The notes under the pieces were generated by a model. That model ran no database searches, was not told the DNA's origin, and saw only the letters and a program-made list of their open reading frames with translations. A program made the position numbers and the translations under genes. A stretch of DNA of 64,000 nucleotides from Agaricus subrufescens (Eukaryota > Basidiomycota > Agaricomycetes > Agaricales > Agaricaceae), in NCBI GenBank assembly GCA_029945375.1, contig CM057058.1, positions 620,001 through 684,000 on the forward strand, given 5' to 3'. This document shows, one piece after another, positions 20,024 through 30,741 of the stretch. How positions within the stretch are numbered: position 1 is the stretch's first letter; every line of letters begins with the position of its first letter.

Positions 20024-22726
20024 ATGTCCGGCAAATCTCCTCCATCTTCTAAAAGTCGTACCCCTTCTTGGTTTTCCCGTCATTTCAAGAAGCGTTCCCG
20101 TTCCCCATTCTGTCCGGCGTCTCCTTCGCACTCGCGTTTGCCAAGTAGTAGTGCGGGAAGCCTGGGAGAACTTGTTGACTGCGCAGATCAGGATGTATTC
20201 GCTGCACAACGTACGCACCGCTTAGAAGACTCAACCAGCCAGAACTATCTGTCTGCATCCATCAGGCCCCCTACTCCCCCTCCACTCTCGCGAGGACAGG
20301 CATTACATTTCCGGGGGTTAAGTGTGAGTATCCTTTTAAATTTGAAACTCTCTCTCAAAGTGCTTCTCATAGCAAACGTTTAATCGAGCCCACAATTTTG
20401 TAATGAAGGATACTATGTTTATTGAGAATAACAATACGGGTGGAGACAATTGTAAGATTTGCCAATATTACAGTTCCTCTCTTTAACAACGCATCCGCTA
20501 GTCATGAAGGAGCTTTTGCAAGAGACAATCATTGGAGCAGAATTCGACTCTTCAGCCCGCGACCCTCCCCCACGATGTCATCCTGGTACCCGCCTAGCCA
20601 TCATACAACGGTGTCTCGATTTCATTACACAGTGCACTGGTGAAGAGAAGTTGCGTTGGGTGGTGGGTGCCGCTGGAGTCGGGAAATCGGCTGTCATGCA
20701 GATGGTCACTGAAACAGTCCCCGGCGACATCGTCTTTGCTTCCATCTTCCTTTCAGTGAATGGTCGTAGAGATGGAAATAAGGCCATCCTAACCATTGCC
20801 TACCAACTCGCTGTCAAATGTGGACCCTATCGCCAATTTGTTCGTGATCAGATCAGCTTTGACCCATCTCTCCTTCGAAAATCATTAACAGTACAGTTCA
20901 AGAAGTTCATTGTGGAACCATTCATGTTCGGACGCCTATTCGAGCCATCTCGTCGGTTCTTGGTCGTCATTGATGGCCTTGATGAGTGCGATGAGCACGC
21001 TACTCAACGGCAGCTTCTCGAGCTGATTACGGATTTCTGCATCACACACCCTACATCGCCGATTGCATGGATCGTCGCCAGTCGCCCCGAACCTCACATT
21101 ACATTGTTTTTCGACAAAGCCAGAGTCAAACGGGCGTACACAAAGGAAGAAATCGAGATTGATTCTGATGAAGCATGTGAAGAGGTGCAACGGTTTCTTC
21201 GTGAAGAATTGAAGAAGGTCAAAGATGAGCATCCTACACTCAAGTACAAGCGAGAGTGGCCCTTGGAGCATGAGTTCACCAAAATTGCTTCAGCAGCGGG
21301 AGGGCTCTTTGCATATGCCGCGACCGTCATCCGGTATATCGGGATTTCCATTCATGCTGGCCCAGCCGCCCAGCTCCGTCGTGTACTCGATCTCATTGAT
21401 GCTAGCGCAAAAGACCACACAATGGGAAGAGATCACCCGATGGATCGACTCGACGAGTTGTACAGGAGGATTCTGTCCAATGTCTCCGATCATGTCATGG
21501 TTAACACCAGAAAACTCTTAGTCTTACATTCACACAACCGGTTCACAGGTCTTGGATTCCGCACACAATGTAATGCACTAGGGTTGACAGAAGACGATGC
21601 ATATGACGCTATCCGTCATCTACACGCTGTAATGAAGATTCCCGAACCTCACCAAGCCGACGAACAACTCTCATATTATCATAAATCATTTGATGATTTC
21701 TTACGAGACTTCGAACGGTCTGGCTTTGCCCGCGACTTTACTCTTGAGGGTCATGCACTTGACAACTGGACTTCATTGAGGATCATTGACGACCTTCACG
21801 ATGATGGCGTTTCTTATGGTGAAGATATCCGTGTCGACTCGGATGGTCTCCTAAAAGGTCGCTGTGACAACATTTCACTTTCGTGGCCTGGTGACGCGCG
21901 TTTTCAAAAGACTGACGATGACATCCGGGTCACGTTGTACAAAAACGCAATGGGGCAAGCACGTATAGTGTTCTCTGCTGAGGATGATTTTCGGAAGAGC
22001 ATATCCTGCTTTCATGTATTGACGACACGTTTTGCTGTAACCCCGTACACCTTTTACTTTTTTGGATTGCCTGAGTGTGCCTTTGTAAGTTCCTCTATAC
22101 CGCACCCTTCTTCCAATGCTAAGGCATCCGATCAGGATCGGTTTCGCGATGACCTCGTAAAGCTCGGCAAGTTGAAGCAAGTGCCTCTTCGCGCGTTTGA
22201 TTATGCCGCGGTCTGTGGAGACGTCGAGTTATGCTATACGAGGTTAACTAGAAGTGATATCGAGGTTTCCGATGCATGGAATGCGTCTTGCAGAGTGAGT
22301 GCCAGATTTCGCTATTGTTGAAAGTTGAATGACTCTCACTCGATATAGCATGAACAGCTGAAACTAGATGATTTACAGCAGCGGCAAGGATGGTCTACTA
22401 AGTTTAGAAGGTATTATCAAGTCGACTCAGACAATGAGGACGACAAAGAGACAGACATTCCCCATTTTCATGTTTCTATGGTTCAACCATCTCATGAAAG
22501 ATGGTATGAAGGCGATCGTTTAGGTGTATATCCGGATATCTGTACTCACTGCACACGACGCTTTGCACGCCACTTCATGAACAACCAAGATTTACTTGCT
22601 ACGGTACTCGTTGATGGGACTCAAATGTCTTATGTAGAAGTGACATTCATTGATCCAGATGATGGAGTGTCGGAGTGGAGGTATCGATTTTTACACTCAG
22701 GACGTCCAAGTAGTATTGATGTGTAG
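20024..22726 (+). CDS. NLR-3: intact NACHT NTPase, reference gene model (832 residues)
   Basis: Five exons resolved by eye: 20024-20323, 20373-20451, 20502-22084, 22136-22294, 22349-22726. All junctions are GT...AG and keep frame. The protein starts MSGKSPPSSKSR, then the cationic motif TPSWFSRHFKKRSRS and a short Ser/Pro tail (100 codons, the shortest exon 1). Exon 2: FNRAHNFVMKDTMFIENNN. Exon 3: AEFDSSARDPPPRCHPGTR, Walker A GAAGVGKSAVMQM, Walker B FLVVIDGLDECDE, sensor PIAWIVASRPEPH, then a winged-helix-like LGLTEDDAYDAIRHLHAVMK and YYHKSFDDFLRDFERSGF. Exon 4: DRFRDDLVKLGKLKQVPLRA. Exon 5: WSTKFRRYYQVDS, CTHCTRRFARHFMNNQ, SEWRYRFLHSGRPSSIDV. The NACHT identity is secure; ligand and effector role are unknown. 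Confidence 0.9.
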
Positions 22727-23364
22727 TATGTAAGAGTAATTCGCTAACTTGCTTGTACTACTCACCAGCGAAGAGCTCCTACCGGGAATGCAAACATCAG
22801 GAAATGGGTTTAATTCTCAAGGCAATTGTTGAGAGGAGCAGCCAATGCCATCGGAGGAGGTCAGATGAGTTACAAGTGCAGAAGTATCTATGCCTACTCG
22901 CTAATGCAGAATACCTTGCACACCCGACCGTTTGAGAACCTCTGTGTTTTGTGGGTCTGGATAGTGGCCCTTTGTTTGCGGCTTTACGACCGCTTGAGTT
23001 TACGAGTGAATTTGTACTGCTATAAATTTAGAATATACTATTAAAATCGCGCGATTACTTATGAGGATCTACTCCTATCAGATTTTGAACATTTGATTTA
23101 TTTCCCTGCCATATGTGACCAAGGAGCTAAGTTTCGCGAGCAAGGGCGCTCGAGAGATTTGGTCATCGGATGAGTGACCGTGACATTTCGATATCTTTGT
23201 TTGGGCTCTGTTTACCATCGGCTCACTTGGCACGCGAGGTTAGTCGTCAGCCGTTTATGCAGACTCGTCCAAAATGCGAACAGTCATTGTTCGCTTGAAA
23301 TTCAGTGGGCCTCAAATATGACAGAATCACGGCTTTGCTACAGCTGCGCAGAACCTAAATTAGA
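22727..23364. repeat. Spacer with decayed ENGase 3' UTR copy upstream of NLR-4
   Basis: Positions about 22940-23120 (tgtgttttgtgggtctggat...gagtgaatttgtact...tttccctgcc) match the 3' flank of the GH85 gene at 10840-11040 and the fragment at 15255-15410. The following 200 bp (gtgaccgtgac at about 23173) also match about 15455-15650. The unit [ENGase 3' end, spacer, NLR promoter] therefore appears three times. Confidence 0.72.
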
Positions 23365-23459
23365 GGCATGGCGTGTCTTTGATGGTCATATATATATACA
23401 CGAGGCAGTCTGGGATCACTTCTCTCACTCTTCCTCGGCTCTTACCTTCAACGTTGTGC
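23365..23459 (+). promoter_or_regulatory. NLR-4 proximal promoter
   Basis: Contains gaggcatggcgtgtctttga, a strong TATA stretch (catatatatatacac, about 23387-23401), and gggatcacttctctcactct before the ATG at 23460. The upstream box is less conserved than in NLR-10. Confidence 0.55.
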
Positions 23460-26324
23460 ATGTCCGGGAAGTTCACCACCTCACCCTCCGAAAGCCGCGC
23501 GTTTTCTTGGTTTTCTCGCCACCCCAAGAAGCGTCGCTCCTCCCCATTATCTCAATCATCATCGCAATCGTCTTCTTGTTTGCCCTGCAATAGTATGGGA
23601 AGTCTGGGAGTACCTGCTGATTGCACAGATGATGTTGTGGCGCCTGTGGTATCTCGTTGCTCTCCAAATTCGAGTGTTTCTGCAGATTCTATCCGAAATT
23701 CCACGTCCGCTCACACATCACCAAGCTTGTATACTTCGCGGACCTCCCCATCCCACCAGCACCTATCGGCTCATGATAATGATACAGGAAAACTAGACAC
23801 GCTGGGTTATCTTACAGATGATGTCAACTCGACTGGTCGGAACTATTCATCTACTAACCTCGCCCCTTCTACTCCATCTTCGCTCTCCCGAGGACAGATG
23901 TTGAATTATCAAGGGTCAAATGTGGGTCTCTTATTAAATTCGAAACTTTATCTCAAAGTGTTCGCTACAGCAAATGTTTAACCAAGCTCACAATTTTGTT
24001 ATCAAAGATACCATGTTTATTGAGAATCACAATATTGTGGGGGACAATTGTAAGACTTACCGACTTTGCGTTTCATACTATCAATGATATTTTTCGTAGT
24101 CATGGAGAACCTTTTACAGGAGACGATTATCGGAGCCGAATTTGACTCTTCAGACCGTGACCCTCCCCCACGATGCCACCCTGGAACCCGCCTAGCCATC
24201 ATACAGCGGTGCCTTGACTTCATCACACAGTGCATTGGTGAAGAGAAGCTGCGCTGGGTGATGGGTCCCGCTGGAGTCGGAAAATCGGCTGTCATGCAGA
24301 TGGTCACCGAAACGATTCCTGATGATGTCGTTTTTGCTTCCATCTTCCTTTCAGTGAACGGTCGCAATGATGGAAGCAAGGCTATCTTGACCATCGCCTA
24401 CCAGCTCGCTGTGAAATGTGGGCCCTATCGGCAATTCATACGTGATCAGACCAGCTGTGACCCATCCCTCCTTCGAAAATCATTAACAGTACAATTCAAG
24501 AAGTTCATTGTGGAACCATTCATATTTGGATACCTATTTCAGCCGTCTCGTCGTTTCTTGGTGGTCATTGATGGCCTTGATGAATGCGATGAGCACGCTA
24601 CTCAACGGAAACTTCTCGAGCTGATCACGGATTTCTGCATCACACACCCTACATCGCCGATTGCATGGATTATTGCCAGTCGTCCCGAACCTCACATTAC
24701 ATTGTTTTTCGACAAGCCCGAAGTCAAACGGGCGTACACGAAGGAAGAGATGGTGATAGATTCTGATGAAGCATGCGAAGAGGTGCAACGATATCTTCGT
24801 GATGAGCTGAAGAAGATCAAAGATGAGCATCCTACGCTCAGGCACAAGCGAGAGTGGCCATTAGAACATGAGTTTACCAAGGTTGCTTCAGCCGCAGGAG
24901 GGCTTTTCGCATATGCTTCAACCGTTGTGCGCTATATCGGGAACTCCATCCATGCTGGCCCAGCTGCTCAGCTCCGGCGTGTACTCGAACTGATCGACTC
25001 CAGCGCAAAGGATCACGCGGTGGGAAGAGATCATCCGATGGATCGACTCGACGAGTTGTACAAGAGAATCCTCTCCAATATCCCCGATCACGTCATGGTT
25101 AACACCAGAAAACTACTAGTCTTACATCCATATAATCGGTTTACACGTCTCGGATTCCGTACGCAATGCAATGCACTGGGATTGACAGAGGACGATGCGT
25201 ATGACGCTATCCGTCATCTACATGCCGTTATGAAGATCCCTGACCCTGACCAAGCTGACGATCAGCTCTCGTATTATCACAAATCATTTGATGACTTTTT
25301 ACGAGACTTCGAGCGATCTGGATTTTCCCGTAACTTTGGTATCGAGGGCTATGCACTTGACAATTCAACCTCATTGAGAATCATCGAGGAGCTTCACGAT
25401 GATGGCATTACTCATGATGAAGATATCCGTGTCGATTCGGATGGACTTTTGAAAGGCTGCTGTGATAACATTTCACTTTCGTGGCCTGGCGATGAGCGCT
25501 CTCAATTGACTGATGACGAGATCCGGATCACATTATACATACGAGCAATGGGGCAGGCACGTATAGTGTTCTCCAGTGCTGATGATTTTCAGAAGAGTAT
25601 ATCCTGCTTTCATGTATTGACAACACGTTTCGCCGTAACCCCGTATGTTTCTCTCTTTCATGAATTGTCAGAGTGTGTCTTCGTAAGTTTCTTAGAGCCC
25701 TATCCTATTTTCGACGCTGAAATATCCGCTAAGGATCGGTTTCGCGACGAGCTCGCAAAGCTACGCAAGTTGAAGCAAGTGCCTCTTCGCGCATTTGATT
25801 ATGCCAGTATCTGTGGAGGGGTCGAGTTACGGTTTATAAGTCCTACTCAAAGTGATATTGAAGTTTCGAATCCCTGGACTGCGTCTTGTAAAGTGAGTGA
25901 CAATCTCAATTATTCTTCAGAGTTTAATGAGTCTCACCCGACGTAGCATGAACAAGAAGAATTAGATAATATACAACAGCATCAAGGATGGTCAACTTCG
26001 TTTAAAAAGTATCATCGCGCTGCCTTGGGATCCGAGGATGAAGAAGATACAGGCATTCCCCCCTCTTATGTTTCTGCGATTCAGCCATCTCATAAGACAT
26101 GGTACGAGAGTTATCTTCCAAGCACACATCCGGCCACATGCATTCACTGCACGCAACGCTTTGCGCGCCAGTTTATGGGACACCAGGATCTACTTGCTAC
26201 GGTCTTCGTTGATGGGACTCAAATGTCTTATGTAGAAGTGACATTCGTTGATCCAGATGACGGGGTGTCGGAGTGGAGGTACCGATTTTTACACTCGGGA
26301 CGTCCAAATAGTATCGATGTGTAG
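23460..26324 (+). CDS. NLR-4: intact NACHT NTPase
   Basis: Starts MSGKFTTSPSESRAF, then SWFSRHPKKRRSSPL and a Ser-rich tail of about 150 residues ending at a gtgggt donor near 23920. Exon 2 reads FNQAHNFVIKDTMFIENHN. The NACHT exon (from about 24101) has DSSDRDPPPRCHPGTR, Walker A GPAGVGKSAVMQM and Walker B FLVVIDGLDECDE. The 51-nt intron here ends in aag (gtaagt...gctaag) rather than cag before DRFRDELAKL. The last exon starts HEQEELDNIQQHQGWST and ends CIHCTQRFARQF...SEWRYRFLHSGRPNSIDV, stop at 26322. All exons are open. It is the last plus-strand copy; the strand switches after it. Confidence 0.88.
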
Positions 26325-26987
26325 TATACACCCTGTCATTGCCGGAGTAATTTACTAAACGTCGCTTGTACTACTCAGCTGCGAAGAGTTTCTACAGGGA
26401 ATACAAATGTAATAGACTTAGTTCATCTCATGTGTGTAACACTCGCCTCCTTCGATTTCTTAACACCCAGAATTTTTGGTGACGTCGACGAATAATGCTG
26501 CGAAAGCAAGGCGCAGCTCTTCACAACCAGCGAGAGTGAACGTTAATAGTCGATATTACCCCCGCCTAACAAGCAAAGGTCTTTAGCTACGGAAACTATT
26601 TGTCTTATCTACTTATAAAAATAAGTAACAATAAACCTGGATATCTGACTATCTGCACAAAAAAAAAACGTCATTTTCTAAGATATATGCTATTTTAATA
26701 GTATTTTACAAACAGTCAGAACAAACGCATAACAAAAAAAAAGGGAGGCGATCAGTTCCACAACCTTCAACCCCCACATTAATACTTCTCCCTTATTCCC
26801 TGATACACAACAAAACCCCACCAACCAAGACGGGATCAAAAGGGTTTTTTTAAAAACGGGAGCAAGAAAAAAAAATCAAACAGACAGAGGAAGACGACGA
26901 CGACGACGATCACCAAAAGACACCCATCGAGAGACAAGACAAAACAAAACGCGGTTTGAGAGCAGGATGGAAACCAGGAGAGAGAGA
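26325..26987. other. Intergenic: convergent 3' flanks of NLR-4 and hrp1
   Basis: AT- and A-rich, with several poly-A/T tracts (about 26660, 26735, 26865). No gene is supported. It holds the 3' UTRs of two convergent genes, so transcripts could overlap here. Confidence 0.5.
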
Positions 26988-29118
26988 TTACCGAGCATAA
27001 GGATGGAAGTTATGTTGACCCCTCTGACCTGTTCTCTGAGGTCCGACACTCGCGTTAGATGGCATGTTGCCACCAGCACCTGGCCCGCTAGGTCCGCCTC
27101 TCGGTCCTCTCGGTATATTACCACCCATATTGCCGCCGCCGCCACCACCGCCGCCACCACCACCGGCGTTACCTTGCATCATCCCCCTACCCATGCCACC
27201 CATACCCCCAGGCATACCGCCCATACCACCCGGCATACCACCCATTCCTATTCCCATCCCTATCCCCATCCCAGGTCTCATGGCATTATTGAATCCCGGT
27301 CCACCCATTCCGCCCATCATAGGATTCATCCCACCCATCCCGTTCATCATAGCAGGATTCATACCTCCACCCGCCATTTGCATCATACGAGTATACAGCG
27401 CAGCTAAAGCTTGAGGATCAAATGGTGTTTGCGGTGCAGCGCCGCCACCACCACTTGCACCACTAAAGTTCCCTTGCGGTCCGCTTGTATTTCCGAAACG
27501 ATTTTGTCCTCCACCACTACTTTGGAAATTGTTGCCTCCGGACTGATCTTGTTGACCGTCTTCACTGAATTGGCTGTCACGTTGATACCGAGGTTGCGCA
27601 AGTTTCACGTCAATCTAAACAATAAAGTCAACTTACGCGCCCGATTGACCAACAAAAAAAGTTTCCCCGCTTACCAATTTCCCATCGATTTCAAGATTAC
27701 CGAACCCGAGGAACGACGATACATCCGTATTCTCAAACGACACGAAACCAAAACCCTTACTTCGTCCTGTTTCTCTATCCAACATAACAGTTGAATCAAT
27801 AACCTTGCCGAATTGCGAAAAGAACTCCCGCATAGACTCAGAGGTAACACTTCCCGGAAGACCACCGATGAAAAGCTTAGTCGCGCGCTGGTGTTCTTGC
27901 CTCGGAATGGCGCGTTTGGGATCAATCTGGTATAATGAGTCATAGAATCTCATAGGGAAAGCAAGAACGTACAATTTTGCCGTCGAGCACGTGTTCGCGC
28001 ACCATGACAGCATTAACACTCGCTGGGTCTTCAAAAGTCAAGAAAGCGAAGCATCGAGAACGGCCCGCAGCATCTCTCATAATTGTACAGGCGTCCACTT
28101 TGCCAAACTGAGTAAAATAGTCTCTCAGGGTGTCTACGAAAAAAATTAAAATTAAAAAACTTATTCGAGAAGAGATATAAGGTAATATATGTACCATCTG
28201 TAGTATCCCAGTTGAGTCCACCGATGAACATCTTCCTATAAAATTTGAAAGTATGCGAGAAAATTGCAAGGGCCAAGTTGAGGATAGAGCGCAAGAGGTA
28301 TATAGAGGAGGCAAAGAGTTGCTATTAGTATGAGTAGGCTAAAACAGAGCAGAGTTATGACAAGGGGAAGAGAAGGGGAAGACTCTACTGTGGTGCTTGG
28401 TGGATATTGGGGATAGCCTAGCTTATCGGGTATCGGAAGTATAGCCTAGCCTAGCCTGGGTGTAACAGAGGCAGCAGATATGCTAGAGCTAGCTTAGAGG
28501 ACGACACGACCGACTACACGAGTCATCTACTGATGAAAGTCATGCTTGAGATAGACAAAAGTGCCCCGAAGAGCGCCCAACAGCAGAAATCCTGGATATA
28601 TAAGGGGGACCGTGCGCGAGAGGCGACGCGGGAATTCAGTCAGAAGGGAAATCAGGCACGCTTACCCCTCATCTTTCATCTCTGACGGGCGCACGGACCG
28701 CTCAGGGACGGGAATGTTTTGATTGCGCGAAAGTTGGCCATCACGATAGTCCTGAGTCTGCTGCTGCTCAAACGTGGGTATTTGTTGAAGTGTCGACTGC
28801 GTGAAAGTCGAGGCTATGGGTTTTGCCGACGGCACGGGCGCGGCGGAGCTTGTGTACGTTGGAATTTGGGACTTTGCTGGCGCATCTTGAGCCGTTTTCT
28901 GGGGCGGTGGGGTAGACGCCTTGTCCGCCGGCTTTGCCGATGTGGGCGTGGCCGTTTCGACTGGCGCTAGTTCCTGGATGGTGTCCAAGTCTTCTGGGAA
29001 ATCCTCGGTGAGCTCCACCTCGTCGTTGCCGTAGAGGTCTATGTAGCCTGTGAGAAAACAAAGCCGAGAGCCTGGGGCAGCACGCACCGCCGTAAAGATC
29101 CGCATCGAGGTCAGACAT
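26988..29118 (-). CDS. hrp1: Hrp1/Nab4-type RNA-binding protein (cleavage factor IB), two RRMs
   Basis: Nuclear hnRNP-like factor that binds the polyadenylation efficiency element. The ATG at 29118 gives MSDLDADLYGG; a short intron then joins YIDLYGNDEVELTEDF. A low-complexity Pro/Ala/Gln segment runs to RPSEMKDEG (28661), followed by an unusually long intron of about 425 bp (28236-28660). RRM1: KMFIGGLNWDTTD (RNP2) and RCFAFLTF (RNP1, where a Gly is usual at the Cys). RRM2 after DPKRAIPRQEHQR: LFIGGL and KGFGFVSF. The C-terminus (26988-27600) is Gln/Asn/Gly/Met-rich with GMGGMPGG repeats and a poly-Gly run, ending HNFHPYAR. The RRM1-linker-RRM2 pattern matches fungal Hrp1 closely. Rna14, its functional partner complex, is encoded 21 kb to the left. 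Confidence 0.9.
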
Positions 29119-29310
29119 GGTCGTGGTGGTGGTAGGAAGAGAGAAAAAGTTGCGGTAATACGCGTGACAGCAGTTGTGCCATGATCACGCTTAGTCACCT
29201 GTCACAATGGCCAGTCCACGTCAGATCCCTTGCCAGTCAACTGTGGCCTGGCCCGGACCGCCGACGCCGAGTCACCAAAAAATGCAGCGATCGAAATTTC
29301 TCCCGGCGAC
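29119..29310. promoter_or_regulatory. Divergent promoter of hrp1 and PDX2
   Basis: A gap of only 192 bp separates the two ATGs on opposite strands, so both promoters must lie here. No clear TATA box is seen. Confidence 0.4.
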
Positions 29311-30234
29311 ATGATCCACCCGCATCCAGACGTGCCCATCGTCATTGGCATCCTCGGTGCGCACACTTTTTCTCTGCTTTCCGAGATCTTCCGCTGAGCC
29401 CACCCGCAGCTCTCCAGGGCGCCTTTGTCGAGCACCAAGAGGCCCTGCAGAACATTTCGATACCGAGGGAGATCCAAGTTGTGCAAGTCCGGACAGTCGA
29501 GGAACTGTCCAAATGCGCCGCCCTTGTAATTCCCGGAGGAGGTCTGTATCAATGCACTCAACCAGCCGTCCTGCTCATTAGGTCTCTGTTAGAATCAACG
29601 ACGATAGCGTTGCTGGCTCGCCTGTCAGGCCTTCTGGAACCTCTACGACAGTTCGTTAAGGTAAAGCCTGTTTGGGGGACATGTGCCGGAGCCATTCTCC
29701 TATCAAAGACCATAGAAGGTGCGAAGAAGGGCGGACAAGAGCTGCTGGGTGGAATGTCTATTACAATTGCGCGCAATGGCTGGGGATCTCAAGTGTGTTT
29801 ACCCACTCCTTGCGCTGATGCCAGTATCAGAATTAATACTATTTAGGTCGAATCGTTTGAAGCGGACCTCGAAGTTCCCGACATGAGAGATCCAGACCGT
29901 CCATTTACTGGAATATTCATTAGAGCACCTGTACGTTGGCTCGCCAAGTGTTACCCCATCCTTGTCAGCTAATCACCCCTCGCAGGTGGTTCTCTCACTG
30001 GATCCCATGCCAGAAGACCCTCCCATCAAAGTCGTCTCTTGTCTCGCTCCACATCTCCTCCCCGAATCCCTCATCTCCTCAAATTCGACACACGAACCCA
30101 AAACATTCGTAGCTCTCCAACAAGGCTTCCACTTCCTCACTACATTCCACCCGGAATTGACCCAAGACAATCGTTTCCACGAATACTTTGTCAGAGAATG
30201 CGTATTACCTTCGTTGCCCACACCCTTAAGGTAG
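29311..30234 (+). CDS. PDX2: Pyridoxal 5'-phosphate synthase glutaminase subunit (PDX2/SNO family)
   Basis: Hydrolyses glutamine and passes ammonia to the PDX1/SNZ synthase in vitamin B6 synthesis. Exons: 29311-29356, 29410-29541, 29593 to about 29792, 29847 to about 29932, 29986-30234. The joined reading gives VIGILALQGAFVEHQEAL, then ALVIPGGESTTIALLARLSG, then the nucleophile motif VWGTCAGAILLS, NGWGSQVESFEADLEVP, IFIRAPVVLSLD and the His/Glu pair in [16 protein letters not shown]. The ending is SLPTPLR and TAG. All family motifs are present and all junctions keep frame, so this is the functional copy. Its tail faces NLR-5. Confidence 0.92.
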
Positions 30235-30741
30235 CATTATGTTCTGGTCGCCCCTACCAAACTTACGCAGCAACCCGAACGTCCCACTTCGTTGATGTTG
30301 ACATAGATAACACTATGCTTATATAACTATTTCCGGTGGCATCCCATGATGCAAAATAATTCTGATCGTCCGAAACTTCAATGCCGCGGAAGCAGATGCG
30401 ACAAGTCTCGGTATGTGATCTCCGAGAAAAACATAGCAAATTTAAGGCATATATCGACAAAGCGCTTGAAAGCGAAAATTACGGACATTAATCAATTAGG
30501 AGTGCTTTTCACTACTGACATGGACACCCCACAAACATTATACATGGACCCTTTTGCATTTACTACCCGCTCATGGATCGCCACGCCCTTCAGAGTGATA
30601 TAGGTACCAGCACAAGGAGACACGACGCACTCAGTCTTAGAAACTGCTCGGTGCCCAAATATGATACATCTGGTTCTCTCGCTGAAACGATCTGTCACAA
30701 ATAACACTGATGGATTATGGGTTTCAATAGTCAAGTATCCA
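30235..30741. repeat. PDX2-NLR-5 spacer, duplicated at 38.95-39.45 kb
   Basis: About 30285-30525 (ttgttgatgttgacatagat; gtatgtgatctccgagaaaa; cattaatcaattaggag) has a matching stretch at about 38975-39235 in the same order. This places PDX2, spacer and NLR in one duplicated block. No gene is seen in the spacer. Confidence 0.75.

Noticed and set aside
26967..27414. Pro- and His/Thr-rich open frames on the plus strand opposite hrp1
   Set aside because: They are complements of the Gly/Met-rich low-complexity tail of Hrp1 and show no independent coding signal.
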